64,000 nucleotides of DNA from Paraburkholderia tropica (GCF_900109265.1 NZ_FNZM01000006.1:62001-126000), one strand, 5' to 3'; counted from the first letter of the stretch, positions 27,054 through 36,618 are shown. Program-made: numbers and translations. Notes: generated by a model from the letters alone, not told the origin.

Positions 27054-27986
27054 ATGCCTCCCCACGTTGCCTCGGTCGCCTCGCTCGGCGACTTTCTCAA
27101 GCGCTGCCGCACGCGGCTCGATCCCGCCAGCTTCGGCTTCAGCGGCCGCCGCCGCACGCCCGGCCTGCGCCGCGAGGAAGTCGCGCAGCGCGCGCATATC
27201 AGCCCGACCTGGTACACCTGGCTCGAACAGGGGCGCGGCGGCGCGCCTTCGCCCGAAGTGCTCGATCGCATCGCGGGCGCGCTGATGCTCACCGAACCTG
27301 AACGCGAGCACCTTTTCATGCTCGGTCTCGGACGGCCGCCGGAAGTGCGCTACCGGCCCGTCGAGGGTGTGAATCCGCGTCTGCAACGGCTGCTCGATTC
27401 GCTGCAATACAGCCCGGCCATCATCAAGACGGCGACCTGGGACGTGGTGGCGTGGAACCGCGCCGCCGCCATCGTGCTGACCGATTACAGCAAGTTGCCG
27501 CCCGGCCAGCGCAATATCCTGCGCTTTCTGTTCTGCAATCCCGACGTGCGCGCCAAGCAGCACGACTGGGAGGCGGTCGCGCGCTTCGTGGTCGGCGCGT
27601 TCCGGGCCGATGTCGCGCGCGCCGGGCTCGTCTCCGCCGTAGGCGAACTGGTCGATGAACTGTGCAGCCTGAGCCCCGAATTCGATGCGCTCTGGCGCAG
27701 CCATGAAGTACACGATCAAAGCGAGGCGCACGGCGTGAAGCGCCTGCATCATCCGACGCTCGGTCTCGTGGAGATGGAGCAGTCGGCGTTTGCCGTCGAC
27801 GGCCGCCCGGATCTGCACATGCTGGTCTACAACCCGCTCGGCGCGGAGACGAACGCGCGCATCCGGGTGCTGATCGAAGCGGCGGCTTCGGCGGAATCTT
27901 CGCCCGATTCCTCGACCGAGACATCGACCGCGCCATCCACCAGCGATGACGCGACACACATGACGGCGGAGCCCGGCGTGCGATAA
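27054..27986 (+). CDS. XRE-type regulator with MmyB-like ligand domain
   Basis: A 310-residue regulator. The N-terminal helix-turn-helix (LGDFLKRCRTRLDP, TPGLRREEVAQRAHISPTWYTWLEQGRG) and the following PAS-like MmyB domain (about 100-270, with VVAWNRAAAIVLTDYSKLPPGQRNILRFLFCNP) are the standard arrangement for this actinobacterial and proteobacterial family. The last 35 residues are a Ser/Thr/Ala-rich tail. It starts divergently from the extended SDR gene and ends 9 bases before the lysR gene. An alternative ATG is at 27021. Confidence 0.9.
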   Translation: MPPHVASVASLGDFLKRCRTRLDPASFGFSGRRRTPGLRREEVAQRAHISPTWYTWLEQGRGGAPSPEVLDRIAGALMLTEPEREHLFMLGLGRPPEVRYRPVEGVNPRLQRLLDSLQYSPAIIKTATWDVVAWNRAAAIVLTDYSKLPPGQRNILRFLFCNPDVRAKQHDWEAVARFVVGAFRADVARAGLVSAVGELVDELCSLSPEFDALWRSHEVHDQSEAHGVKRLHHPTLGLVEMEQSAFAVDGRPDLHMLVYNPLGAETNARIRVLIEAAASAESSPDSSTETSTAPSTSDDATHMTAEPGVR

Positions 27987-27995
27987 GCTAGGCCT

Positions 27996-28934
27996 ATGGA
28001 TATCCGCCAACTCAAGTATTTCGTCGCGATCGTCGATTGCGGCAGTCTCTCCAAGGCGGCCGAGCGGCTGTGCGTGGCGCAGCCGTCGCTGAGCCAGCAG
28101 GTCGCGAACCTCGAAGGCGAACTCAAGAGCCAGTTGCTGCTGCGCAGCCATCAGGGCGTGCAGCCGACCGAGGCGGGCCGCGCGCTCTATCTGCGCGCGC
28201 GCGACGTGTTGCGCCAGGTCGAGGAAATCCCGCTCGCCGTGCAGGTAAAAGGCACCGAATCGGGCCAGGTCGCCATCGGCCTGCCGACCAGCGTGGCCGT
28301 GGTGTTCGCGCTGCCGCTCTATGAGTACGTGCGGCGCCACTACCCGGGCATCCGGCTGCATATCGTCGAGGGCATGAGCGGCTATCTTGCCGAGCTGATG
28401 GCGAACGGCCGCCTCGACATGGCGATCCTGTTTCGCGAAGCCGAAACGCGCGGTATCGCCGTGCAGCCGCTGTTCGAAGAAAACCTGTACGTGTTCGGCG
28501 AAATCGACGGCATCGGCGCGGGCGCGGACGTGCCGCTGCGGCGTCTCGCCGACGTGCCGCTCGTGCTGCCGAGCGCCGCGAACGGCCTGCGTCTGCTGAT
28601 CGAGCGCGCCTTCGCGCGCGAAGGCATCGAGCCGAAAGTGGTCGCCGACATCGACTCGCTGCCGACCATGCTCGCGATCGCGCGCCAGGGCGGCGGCGTC
28701 ACCCTGGTCTCGTCCGACGCATTCGGCCGCAGCGCCGATCAGCACCTGATCCACCGCCTCGTCGAACCCGAAATCTCGCGCGCCGTGGCGTTGTGCGTGC
28801 CCAATGCGCTGCCGACCAGCGCCGCCTCGCTGGCGATCCAGAAAACGGTCGAGCAGCTCGTCGCCGAACTCGTGGAAAGCGGCGTCTGGGCGGGCGTGCT
28901 GCCGGGCCGATCCGCGCCCCGTTCGCGCCGCTGA
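27996..28934 (+). CDS. LysR family regulator of the permease/CoA transferase/lyase unit
   Basis: A 312-residue LysR regulator with N-terminal winged helix (MDIRQLKYFVAIVDCGSLSKAAERL, AQPSLSQQVANLEGEL) and a C-terminal periplasmic-binding-like effector domain from about residue 90. It has the length and LPTSVAVVFALPLYEYVRRHYPGIRL features of the NAC/CbbR-like subgroup. It precedes the permease, CoA transferase and lyase on the same strand, and a LysR-sized palindrome lies between it and the permease. The effector is probably the transported acid or its CoA ester (inference). Confidence 0.92.
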   Translation: MDIRQLKYFVAIVDCGSLSKAAERLCVAQPSLSQQVANLEGELKSQLLLRSHQGVQPTEAGRALYLRARDVLRQVEEIPLAVQVKGTESGQVAIGLPTSVAVVFALPLYEYVRRHYPGIRLHIVEGMSGYLAELMANGRLDMAILFREAETRGIAVQPLFEENLYVFGEIDGIGAGADVPLRRLADVPLVLPSAANGLRLLIERAFAREGIEPKVVADIDSLPTMLAIARQGGGVTLVSSDAFGRSADQHLIHRLVEPEISRAVALCVPNALPTSAASLAIQKTVEQLVAELVESGVWAGVLPGRSAPRSRR

Positions 28935-28955
28935 ACCGCGCGCTGACAGAGCCGC

Positions 28956-28993
28956 TATAGGCTGGACCTATACCCGATAGCCGTAATCGGTAT
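28956..28993. promoter_or_regulatory. LysR-type operator before the permease gene
   Basis: TATAGG-CTGGA-CCTATA (28956-28972) is a perfect 6-5-6 palindrome fitting the T-N11-A rule. It runs into a second, imperfect repeat ATACCCGAT...ATCGGTAT (28970-28993). The pair, 80-117 bases before the permease start, fits recognition and activation sites of a LysR protein. Confidence 0.6.
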
Positions 28994-29072
28994 TTCACGA
29001 CGCGCGCGCCGGCGGTTAGATTGTCTCCTTCGATTCGATAGAAAACGTCCGTGAGGCGTTCGAAGGAGACGC

Positions 29073-30824
29073 ATGTACACCCAGATATTCGATCCGGTCG
29101 CGCATTCCGTCGCGGCTTCCGCCGCGTTCGCGGCCCTCCCGCTCCTGACCCTGTTCGTGCTGCTCGGCGTGCTGCGCCTGCCCGCGCGCTGGGCCGCGCT
29201 CGCCTCGCTGATCGTTTCGATGATCGTGGCCGCGTTCGTCTACGGCATGCCCGGCGGCCAGGTCGTGAGCGGCGCGCTCGAAGGCGCGGCCATCGGTTTC
29301 TTCCCGATCATCTGGATCGGCATCAACGCGATCTGGCTGTTCAAGCTCACCCAGGCGAGCGGCCACGCCGACGTGCTGCGCCGCGCACTCGCCCATGTGA
29401 GCCCCGATCAGCGCGTGCAGGCCGTGCTGATCGCGTTCTGCTTCGGCGCGCTGCTCGAAGCACTCGCGGGCGGCGGCGCGCCGGTCGCGATCTGCGCCGT
29501 GCTGCTGATCTCGCTCGGCGTGGAGCCGATCAAGGCCGCGACCGTCTGCCTGCTCGCCGACACCAGCCCGGTCGCGTTCGGCGCGCTCGGCCTGCCGATC
29601 ACCGTGCTCGCCAAGATCACGCGCCTGCCGGTGCACGACATCAGCGTGATGGTCGGACGCCAGGCGCCGCTGCTTTCGCTGTTCATTCCGCTCATGCTCG
29701 TGTTCATTCTCGACGGCCGGCGCGGACTCAAGGAAGTCTGGCCACTCGCCGCAGTCGCCGGTTTTGCTTTCGCGTTCGCGCAGTTCGCGGGCTCGATGGC
29801 GCTGCCAGTCGAACTCGTCGATATCGTCGCGGCGCTGTTCTGCGCGGGCGCATCGATCGCGTTTCTGCGTCTGTGGTCGCCGGCGGTGCTGCGCAGCGAT
29901 CTCGCCGCGGCCGGTGGCGGCGCGCAACCCGCGCATGAAGCGCGCGACGCACGTGGCGCGGGCCTGCAAGGCGGCGCGCTCGCCATGCCGATGACGGGCG
30001 GCGGCGCGTCGTTCGAATCCGCCGCGCAACACACGACGCAAGGACATACGCAACGTCACGCTTTCGCCGACACCCCGCGCGACTCCACCGCCGAAGTGCT
30101 GCGCGCGCTCGCGCCCTACGCCGCCGTGATTCTCGTCGTCGCCGCCACGCAGATCGGTTTCGTGGCACACGCGATGGGCGCGCTGACCTCGGCGTTCGCG
30201 TGGCCCGGCCTGCATGTCGTCGATCCGAAAGGCGCGGCCGTGTCCGCCGTCAACGCGAAATTCGAATGGCTGCTGTCCGCCGGCTCGATCGTGCTGATCG
30301 CGGGCGCGCTCTCGGTGCCGCTGCTCAAGCTCGACGTGCGCACCGCCGCCCGCGCGTATGTGAAGAATCTGCACGAACTGCGCTGGGCCGTGTTCACGGT
30401 CTGCTGCGTCGTGGGCGTCGCGTACATCATGAATCTCTCCGGGCAGATCGTGACGCTCGGCATCTGGGCCGCGCGCGCCGGCACCGCCTTCGCGCCGGTT
30501 TCGCCGGTGCTCGGCTGGTTCGCGACCGCGCTCACGGGCTCCGACACCTCGGCCAACGCGCTGTTCGGCATGCTCCAGTTGACGACCGCGCATCACACCG
30601 GCCTCTCCGACATTCTGCTCACCGCCGCGAACACCTCGGGCGGCGTGGTCGGCAAGGCGATCTCGCCGCAGAACCTCGCCGTGGGCGCGGTCGCGGTGGG
30701 CCTCGTCGGCCGCGAGGGCATGCTGTTTCGCCGCGTCGCGGGCTGGACCGTGCTGATGATCGCGGCGCTGAGCCTGCTCGTCTGGGCGCAGTCCACGCCG
30801 CTGCTCGGCTGGATGGTGCCGTAA
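29073..30824 (+). CDS. L-lactate permease family transporter (LctP)
   Basis: A 583-residue polytopic permease of the LctP family, taking up lactate, glycolate or related 2-hydroxy acids by proton symport. Family hallmarks include GFFPIIWIGINAIWLFKLT, FGALLEALAGGGAPVAICA and, near the end, ALTGSDTSANALFGMLQ. A hydrophilic Gly/Ala-rich insert at about residues 280-350 makes it longer than the usual 550 or so. AAGGAGAC precedes the ATG. The following CoA transferase and lyase suggest a substrate other than plain lactate. Confidence 0.93.
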   Translation: MYTQIFDPVAHSVAASAAFAALPLLTLFVLLGVLRLPARWAALASLIVSMIVAAFVYGMPGGQVVSGALEGAAIGFFPIIWIGINAIWLFKLTQASGHADVLRRALAHVSPDQRVQAVLIAFCFGALLEALAGGGAPVAICAVLLISLGVEPIKAATVCLLADTSPVAFGALGLPITVLAKITRLPVHDISVMVGRQAPLLSLFIPLMLVFILDGRRGLKEVWPLAAVAGFAFAFAQFAGSMALPVELVDIVAALFCAGASIAFLRLWSPAVLRSDLAAAGGGAQPAHEARDARGAGLQGGALAMPMTGGGASFESAAQHTTQGHTQRHAFADTPRDSTAEVLRALAPYAAVILVVAATQIGFVAHAMGALTSAFAWPGLHVVDPKGAAVSAVNAKFEWLLSAGSIVLIAGALSVPLLKLDVRTAARAYVKNLHELRWAVFTVCCVVGVAYIMNLSGQIVTLGIWAARAGTAFAPVSPVLGWFATALTGSDTSANALFGMLQLTTAHHTGLSDILLTAANTSGGVVGKAISPQNLAVGAVAVGLVGREGMLFRRVAGWTVLMIAALSLLVWAQSTPLLGWMVP

Positions 30825-30946
30825 CGCACGTTGTCGCAAGTCATTTTCACGCTGTATAGCCAGACCCGTATTTCGCGTCGCGCGGCCCGCATGATTCATC
30901 GATGCGCAAGCCGCCGCGCCGCACACTAGCAAGGAAACCCGACGTC

Positions 30947-32119
30947 ATGCATAACTCCGCTCTCCCGCTCGCCGACATCACGGTCGTCTCGATCGAACAG
31001 GCTATCGCCGCGCCGCTCGCCAGCCGCCATCTCGCCGACTGGGGAGCGCGCGTCATCAAGATCGAGCGTCCGGGCGCGGGCGATTTCGCGCGCGGCTACG
31101 ACACCGCGATGGACGGGCTGTCGAGCCAGTTCGTCTGGACCAACCGCTCGAAAGAGAGCCTCGCGCTCGACATCAAGGACGAGCAAGGTCAGGAGACGCT
31201 CGAAGCGCTGCTCGCGCGCGCCGACGTGTTTATCCAGAACCTCGCGCCGGGCGCGGCGAAGCGTCAGGGCCTCGACGCGAAGTCGCTGGTCGAGCGCTTC
31301 CCGCGCCTGATCGCCTGCGATATTTCAGGCTACGGCAGCGGCGGCCCGTACAGCAGCAAGAAGGCCTACGACCTGCTCGTGCAGTGCGAAACCGGCTTCC
31401 TCTCGATCAACGGCACGCCCGAGACGCCCTCGAAATGCGGCCTCGCGATCGCCGACATCGCCACCGGCATGTACACGCTCAACGGTATCCTGATGGGCCT
31501 GCATCAGCGCGCGCGCACGGGCCGCGGCATGGCGTTCGAAGTCTCGCTGTTCGACGCGATGACCGAGTGGATGAGCTACCCCGCCTACTACACGCGCGGA
31601 CGCGGCGAACCCGTGCCGCGCAGCGGCGCGCGCCACGCGACCATCGCGCCGTACGGACCGTTCGCGGCCGGCGACGGCAAGACGGTGTTCTTCGGCGTGC
31701 AGAACGAACGCGAATGGCGCAGCTTCTGCGAGGTCGTGCTCGGCGACGCGAGCGTCGCGACCGATCCGCGCTACGTGACGAATTCGCTGCGCCTCGCGAA
31801 TCGCGACGCGCTCGAACGCGGCATCACCGAACGCTTCGCCGCGTGGACGAGCGACGAAGTGCTCGCGCGGCTCGACCGCGCCGCGATCGCCAACGGCAAG
31901 ATGAACGACGTGGAGGCGCTGCTGGAGCACCCGCAACTCGTCGAGCGCGATCGTTATCGCAGCGTGGACACCGAGCGCGGCGCGATGGACATGTTCCTGC
32001 CCGCCGTGACGATCGCGGGCGTGGAGCCCGTGATGGGTCCGGTGCCCGCCGTGGGCGAGCACACCGAATCCATTCTCGCGGAGCTTGCCGAACGCGCCGC
32101 GCAACGGAGCGAAGCATGA
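30947..32119 (+). CDS. Class III (CaiB/BaiF) CoA transferase
   Basis: A 390-residue family III CoA transferase that moves CoA from a donor such as succinyl-CoA to a carboxylic acid. Typical features are LADITVVSIEQAIAAPLASRHLADWGARVIKIE at the start, the nucleophile Asp142 in KKAYDLLVQCE, and RAGKGRGMAFEVSLFDAM-like sequence around residue 190. AAGGAAA stands before the ATG at 30947. Its stop overlaps the start of the lyase gene in an ATGA, so the two are translationally coupled and probably act in sequence. Confidence 0.93.
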   Translation: MHNSALPLADITVVSIEQAIAAPLASRHLADWGARVIKIERPGAGDFARGYDTAMDGLSSQFVWTNRSKESLALDIKDEQGQETLEALLARADVFIQNLAPGAAKRQGLDAKSLVERFPRLIACDISGYGSGGPYSSKKAYDLLVQCETGFLSINGTPETPSKCGLAIADIATGMYTLNGILMGLHQRARTGRGMAFEVSLFDAMTEWMSYPAYYTRGRGEPVPRSGARHATIAPYGPFAAGDGKTVFFGVQNEREWRSFCEVVLGDASVATDPRYVTNSLRLANRDALERGITERFAAWTSDEVLARLDRAAIANGKMNDVEALLEHPQLVERDRYRSVDTERGAMDMFLPAVTIAGVEPVMGPVPAVGEHTESILAELAERAAQRSEA

Positions 32120-33045
32120 ACGCGCCGCGCGTGACGCGCACCGTGCTCGCGGTGCCGGGGCATCGGCAAAACATGCTGCAATCGGCGGCGGCGAGCGCGG
32201 CGGACGCGGTGTTTATCGATCTCGAAGATGCCGTGCCGCTCGACAAGAAACGCGAAGCGCTCGACGGCGCGGTGCAGGCGCTCAACACGCTCGACTGGCA
32301 GGGCAAGTGGGTGTCGGTGCGCATCAACACGACGGCGCACGGTATCGCCGTGCACGAAGTGGACACGCTCGTGCGCGACGCCGCCCGCCTCGATGCAGTG
32401 CTCGTGCCGAAGGTGGAAAACATCGCGACGGTGCACGAAGTCGAGCGGCGGCTGCGCGAGCGCGCCGCCGAACATCGCCCCCTCGCCATCGAAGCGCTGA
32501 TTGAAACGGCGCGCGGTCTCGTCTGCGTCGACGACATTGCCGCGTCGAGCGAACGGCTCGTGGCGCTGCATTTCGGCGTGGGCGATTTCGCGGCGTCGAT
32601 CGGCGCGCGCACGGTGGAGATCGGCGGCGCGCACGCGGGCTACGCGCACACCGAGAAGACCGACGACGGCCACTACAGCACGACCGCGCTCGATCTCTGG
32701 ACCTATCCGATGATGCGTCTGCTGGTGGCCGCGCGCGCCTTCGGCCTGCGCGCCATCGACGGTCCGTGCGGCGCGTTCCGCGACGCCGTGCTCACGCGCG
32801 CGTGGGCATTGAAGGCCGCCGCAATGGGTTACGACGGCAAGCAGGTGATTCATCCTTCGCAGATCGACCCGACCCGCGCCGCCTTCTCGCCGACCGACGA
32901 CGAAGTGCGCGACGCGCGGCGCACGATCGAAGCGCTGGAGGCGGCGCAAGCCGCCGGGCTCGCGGCGGTCTCGCTCGACGGCAAGCTCGTCGATTTCGCC
33001 AACGTGCGCATGGCGCAACGCGTGCTGGCGATGGCGGACGCCTGA
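32116..33045 (+). CDS. CitE-like lyase (HpcH/HpaI family, malyl- or citramalyl-CoA lyase type)
   Basis: A 309-residue TIM-barrel protein of the citrate lyase beta/malyl-CoA lyase family, which cleaves 3-hydroxyacyl-CoA esters to acetyl-CoA and a 2-oxo acid. FIDLEDAVP (metal site), VLVPKVE, IEALIETARGL and GVGDFAASIGAR are all present. With the coupled CoA transferase it would convert malate to glyoxylate and acetyl-CoA, or citramalate to pyruvate and acetyl-CoA. No hydratase gene accompanies them, which points to a substrate already hydroxylated. Confidence 0.92.
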   Translation: MNAPRVTRTVLAVPGHRQNMLQSAAASAADAVFIDLEDAVPLDKKREALDGAVQALNTLDWQGKWVSVRINTTAHGIAVHEVDTLVRDAARLDAVLVPKVENIATVHEVERRLRERAAEHRPLAIEALIETARGLVCVDDIAASSERLVALHFGVGDFAASIGARTVEIGGAHAGYAHTEKTDDGHYSTTALDLWTYPMMRLLVAARAFGLRAIDGPCGAFRDAVLTRAWALKAAAMGYDGKQVIHPSQIDPTRAAFSPTDDEVRDARRTIEALEAAQAAGLAAVSLDGKLVDFANVRMAQRVLAMADA

Positions 33046-33084
33046 CGCACCGGCGGCACGCGTTCGCCGCGCCGCTTCATGGCC

Positions 33085-34032
33085 TCACCCCGCCGCGCGC
33101 GCCTCGCGCCGCACCGCCTGCGGCGGCACGCCGAAACCGCGCATGAACGCCTCGCGCATATGGCGCCGGTCGCGGAAGCCGGTTTCGCGAGCAATCGTAT
33201 CGAGCGGATGCGCGCTCTGCTCGATCATCAATCGCGCCGCTTCGAGCCGTAATCCCTCGATCGCGCGCGCGGGCGACTGCCCCGTTTCCGCGGTGAACAC
33301 GCGGCTGAACTGACGCGGGCTCAGATGCACGGCCTCGGCCAGCGTCTCCACCGTCAGCGGCGAGCCGAGATTGCGCCGCGCATAATCCAGCGCGTTTTGA
33401 ATGCGGTCCGATTTGGGCGCGAGGTCGAGCATTTCCGAATGCTGCGACTGCCCGCCCGAGCGGCGCTGATGCATCACGAGCTTGTGCGCGACCGAGCGCG
33501 CCACGTCCGCGCCCAGATCCTTCTCCACCATCGCGAGCGCGAGATCGAGACCGGCCGTCATGCCCGCCGAGGTCCACACCGTGCCATCGACGATATAGAT
33601 GCGGTCTTCTTCCACGCGCACCGCCGGATGGCGCGCCTGCATCTCGCGCGCGATCGCCCAGTGCGTGGTGGCGCGGCGCCCGTCGAGCAAGCCCGCCTCG
33701 GCCAGCACGAAGCCGCCCGTACAGATGCCCGCCACGCGCCGCGCGCGCGTGCTCGCGCGGCGCAGATACGCGAGCGCCTCCTCCGAGGCCGGCATGGCGA
33801 CCGGATCGATCACGCCCGCCACCATCCACGTATCCATCTGCCGGCGCGGCGGCGCGGGCAGCGTGCGCACGCTCATGCCCAACGACGAGCGCACTTCGCC
33901 GCCCGCGATCGAATAGTTTTCTAACGTGTAGAACGCGTTGCCGGCCGCTTCGTTCGCGAATTCGAAAACGGTCTGCGTGGCGATCGCCATGACCTGAAAA
34001 CCGTCGCACAGCAGATAACCGATGCGATGCAT
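33085..34032 (-). CDS. GlxA-like AraC regulator with DJ-1/PfpI domain
   Basis: A 315-residue regulator. Residues about 1-185 form a DJ-1/PfpI-like amidotransferase-fold sensor (IGYLLCDGFQVMAIA, VAGICTGGFVLAEAGLLDGRRATTHW, with Cys in the nucleophile-elbow position). Residues about 215-315 carry the AraC DNA-binding domain (LTVETLAEAVHLSPRQFSRVFTAETGQSPA). The architecture is that of GlxA/CdhR/GbdR regulators of quaternary amine catabolism, but no such genes are adjacent. The ATG at 34032 is preferred to one at 34134. It diverges from the SDR at 34203. Confidence 0.92.
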   Translation of the reverse strand: MHRIGYLLCDGFQVMAIATQTVFEFANEAAGNAFYTLENYSIAGGEVRSSLGMSVRTLPAPPRRQMDTWMVAGVIDPVAMPASEEALAYLRRASTRARRVAGICTGGFVLAEAGLLDGRRATTHWAIAREMQARHPAVRVEEDRIYIVDGTVWTSAGMTAGLDLALAMVEKDLGADVARSVAHKLVMHQRRSGGQSQHSEMLDLAPKSDRIQNALDYARRNLGSPLTVETLAEAVHLSPRQFSRVFTAETGQSPARAIEGLRLEAARLMIEQSAHPLDTIARETGFRDRRHMREAFMRGFGVPPQAVRREARAAG

Positions 34033-34202
34033 GACCCGCTCCTCGCCGTATGGCCGTGGTTTTTTTCTGATGTCCTGAATCACTACCCTATACGTCATTT
34101 CGGCCACGGTCAATCCGGACCAGAATGGCAGCAAGACATCGCGCCATGGGACGGGTTCGACAGCGCGCTGGCTCCAACTTCATCCGACAAGGAAAGACGA
34201 TC

Positions 34203-34961
34203 ATGAAAACCACCGGCAACACGATCTTCATCACGGGGGGCACCTCGGGCATCGGACGCGGTCTCGCCGAAGCGTTCCATCGGCTCGGCAACCAGGTCAT
34301 CATCGCGGGTCGCCGCCAGGCGCTGCTCGACGAGGTGGCGCGCGCGAACCCGGGCATCGACACCGTGCAGCTCGACATCAACGACGCCGCGCAGATCCGC
34401 GCCGTGGCGCAGCAGGTGATCGCGCGCCATCCGTCGCTGAACGTGGTGATCAACAACGCGGGCATCATGCCGTTCGACGACGCGGGCGGCGCGCTCGACG
34501 ACGCCCAGGCCGTGCGCATGATCGAGACCAATCTGCTCGGCCCGGTGCGCGTGAGCGCCGCCTTCATCGAGCATCTCAAGCAGCAGCGCGAGGCGACCAT
34601 CATCAACAACAGTTCGGTGCTCGCCTACGTGCCGCTCGCGGCCACGGCGCTCTATTCGGCGACCAAGGCGGCAATCCATTCGTACACGCTCTCGCAGCGC
34701 TTCATGCTGCGCGACACCAGCGTGCGCGTGCTCGAAATCGCGCCGCCGTGGGTGGACACCGACTTGATCCGCAAGAGCGGCGACCCGCGCGCGATGCCGC
34801 TCGACGCCTTCATCGCCGAAACGCTGGCCGCGCTGCCCGAGGCGCAAACCGAAGTGCTGGTGGAGTCCGCGAAGGCGTTCCGCGCGAACCCCGGCGTGAA
34901 CGAACACGGCTTCATCGCGCAGTTCAATCAGGCCGTGGTGGACGACCCGCTGCCGGTTTAA
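34203..34961 (+). CDS. DltE-like SDR oxidoreductase
   Basis: A 252-residue classical SDR. TGGTSGIGRGLAEAF binds the cofactor, NVVINNAGIM is the second conserved motif, and the catalytic Ser, Tyr and Lys are present (INNSSVLAYVPLAATALYSATKAAI). The pattern resembles DltE-type SDRs of unknown substrate. It diverges from the GlxA-like regulator, which probably controls it. About 560 bases without genes follow. Confidence 0.92.
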   Translation: MKTTGNTIFITGGTSGIGRGLAEAFHRLGNQVIIAGRRQALLDEVARANPGIDTVQLDINDAAQIRAVAQQVIARHPSLNVVINNAGIMPFDDAGGALDDAQAVRMIETNLLGPVRVSAAFIEHLKQQREATIINNSSVLAYVPLAATALYSATKAAIHSYTLSQRFMLRDTSVRVLEIAPPWVDTDLIRKSGDPRAMPLDAFIAETLAALPEAQTEVLVESAKAFRANPGVNEHGFIAQFNQAVVDDPLPV

Positions 34962-35520
34962 AAACGGTTCCGCACCGCGCGCGCACGACGAAAATCACGT
35001 CAAAAAGCGACGTCGATCAACTCGCCGATCAGCGCGCGCGGCGCATCAATCACCCCACCAACACCCCGCCATCGCCCCCGCCTTACCGCATCTTTCGCCT
35101 TTGCCGCAACGCACCCCACGTTTCCCCCAGGGTGACACTTTCCGTACGACCGTACAAAAATAATCACGTCTGACATCCCTGTGGATGACGTTGCAAGCCC
35201 ATCGGGTTTACGGAGAGGCAATCGGTGAACGAGCAGCTGCATCAACCTGCAATCCGCCACAGTTTCGCGCCGCGCCGACACGATCGCGCCCGCTCAACTG
35301 GCCTCGCCCGCACGGCATCCCTTCCCGCTTCACCGCAACAATCCCCGTGATGGCGTCCGCGTGACGCATCGCCGGCGGCGCCCCCACGGGCATCCACCGC
35401 CACGCGCATGGACGGCGTTCGCACGCCGCGTCCGTGTGCCCTGACGTACCGCGAAAGAAGTCGTTCGAATCCCGCTGTTTTGCCGCATCCCAAATCCATT
35501 CAGACAATCAGGATTCCAAA
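34962..35520. other. Long region before the porin gene
   Basis: About 560 bases. The first part is C-rich with no coding look. At 35142-35155 CCGTAC is directly repeated (CCGTACGA CCGTACAA). GGAGAGG at 35214 has no good frame after it. No gene is supported; it likely contains a long porin leader or control region. Confidence 0.5.
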
Positions 35521-36618
35521 ATGTCCAAACGCAATACGCTACGCAAAAAACTGCTTGCGACCGGGGTCGCGGCCACGGGTCTGCTGGGTGTGGCGGGCGC
35601 CGCGCAGGCGCAGAGCAGCGTGACGCTGTACGGTATCGTCGACGGGTCGCTGCTTTACACGAGCCATACGCTCAACACGACGACGGGGCAAAACGCGGGT
35701 CACCAGTTCTCCTTCACCGACAGCGGCATGACGGGATCGAGCTTCGGCTTGCGCGGCACCGAGGATCTGGGCGGCGGCATGCGCGCGATCTTCACCCTTG
35801 AGAGCGGCATCAGCGTGGCCAACGGCGGCTTCGACAATTCGAACGGCAACATGTTTGGACGCCAGGCGTGGGTCGGCATGAGCAGCGCGTACGGCACGGT
35901 CAAGGCCGGTCTGCAATTCTCGCCGTTCTTCCTCTCGCTTTACGACACCGACCCGCGCGGCATGTCGTATTTCGGCAGCGGCCTCGTGAGCTACGTGAAC
36001 AACGTCTACGTCACGGGTCTGTTCAACAGCAATTCGCTGACCTACACCTCGCCGGAAATCTACGGCCTGCAAGCGGCCGGCATGCTCGCGCTCGGCGGCA
36101 CGGCGGGCGACTTCCAGGCGGGCCGCCAGTATTCGGCGAGCCTGCGCTATCACCTCGGCGGCCTCACGCTGACCGGTGCGCTCTACAACGGCAACGCGGG
36201 CGGCAGCGCGACCAGCACGCCGGTGCCCAGCACCGTCGAATTCGTGGGCCGCACGCTCGGCGCGAGCTACCGTTTCGAAAACAGCCTCAGCGTGTACGCG
36301 TCCTATGCGCTCTACAAGGTCGCGGGCTCCTTCAGCAACAGCGTGTACTCTGGCGGCGCGAGCTACTTCTTCACGCCGTACCTGAGCGTCAACGCGGGCG
36401 TCTGGTACACGCACGACGGCAACGAAGGCTCGAATCATTCGCTTCTCGCCGCGACCGGCGTGCAGTATTTCCTCTCGAAGCGCACCACGCTCTACGGCCA
36501 GGTGGGCTACGTGAACAATCACGGCAACATGCACACGGGCCTGTCGATCAACAATGCGCTCAACGAAGTGACCGGCTCGACCGTCGGCACGAGCATCGGC
36601 ATCCGCCATATGTTCTGA
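35521..36618 (+). CDS. Gram-negative porin (Burkholderia OpcP/Omp38 type)
   Basis: A 365-residue outer-membrane trimeric porin. A signal peptide ends at AAQAQS (residues 1-30). The mature protein opens with SSVTLYGIVDGSLLYTS, the signature of betaproteobacterial porins, followed by SSFGLRGTEDLGGGMRAIFTLESG, and ends IGIRHMF with the terminal Phe needed for outer-membrane insertion. Regular amphipathic strands fill the sequence. It is immediately followed by the convergent SDR gene and may serve uptake of the compound handled by the liv/IclR region (weak inference). Confidence 0.96.
   Translation: MSKRNTLRKKLLATGVAATGLLGVAGAAQAQSSVTLYGIVDGSLLYTSHTLNTTTGQNAGHQFSFTDSGMTGSSFGLRGTEDLGGGMRAIFTLESGISVANGGFDNSNGNMFGRQAWVGMSSAYGTVKAGLQFSPFFLSLYDTDPRGMSYFGSGLVSYVNNVYVTGLFNSNSLTYTSPEIYGLQAAGMLALGGTAGDFQAGRQYSASLRYHLGGLTLTGALYNGNAGGSATSTPVPSTVEFVGRTLGASYRFENSLSVYASYALYKVAGSFSNSVYSGGASYFFTPYLSVNAGVWYTHDGNEGSNHSLLAATGVQYFLSKRTTLYGQVGYVNNHGNMHTGLSINNALNEVTGSTVGTSIGIRHMF

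Noticed and set aside
35208..35507. Short reading frames between the SDR and porin genes
   Set aside because: None has both a ribosome site and natural residue composition.
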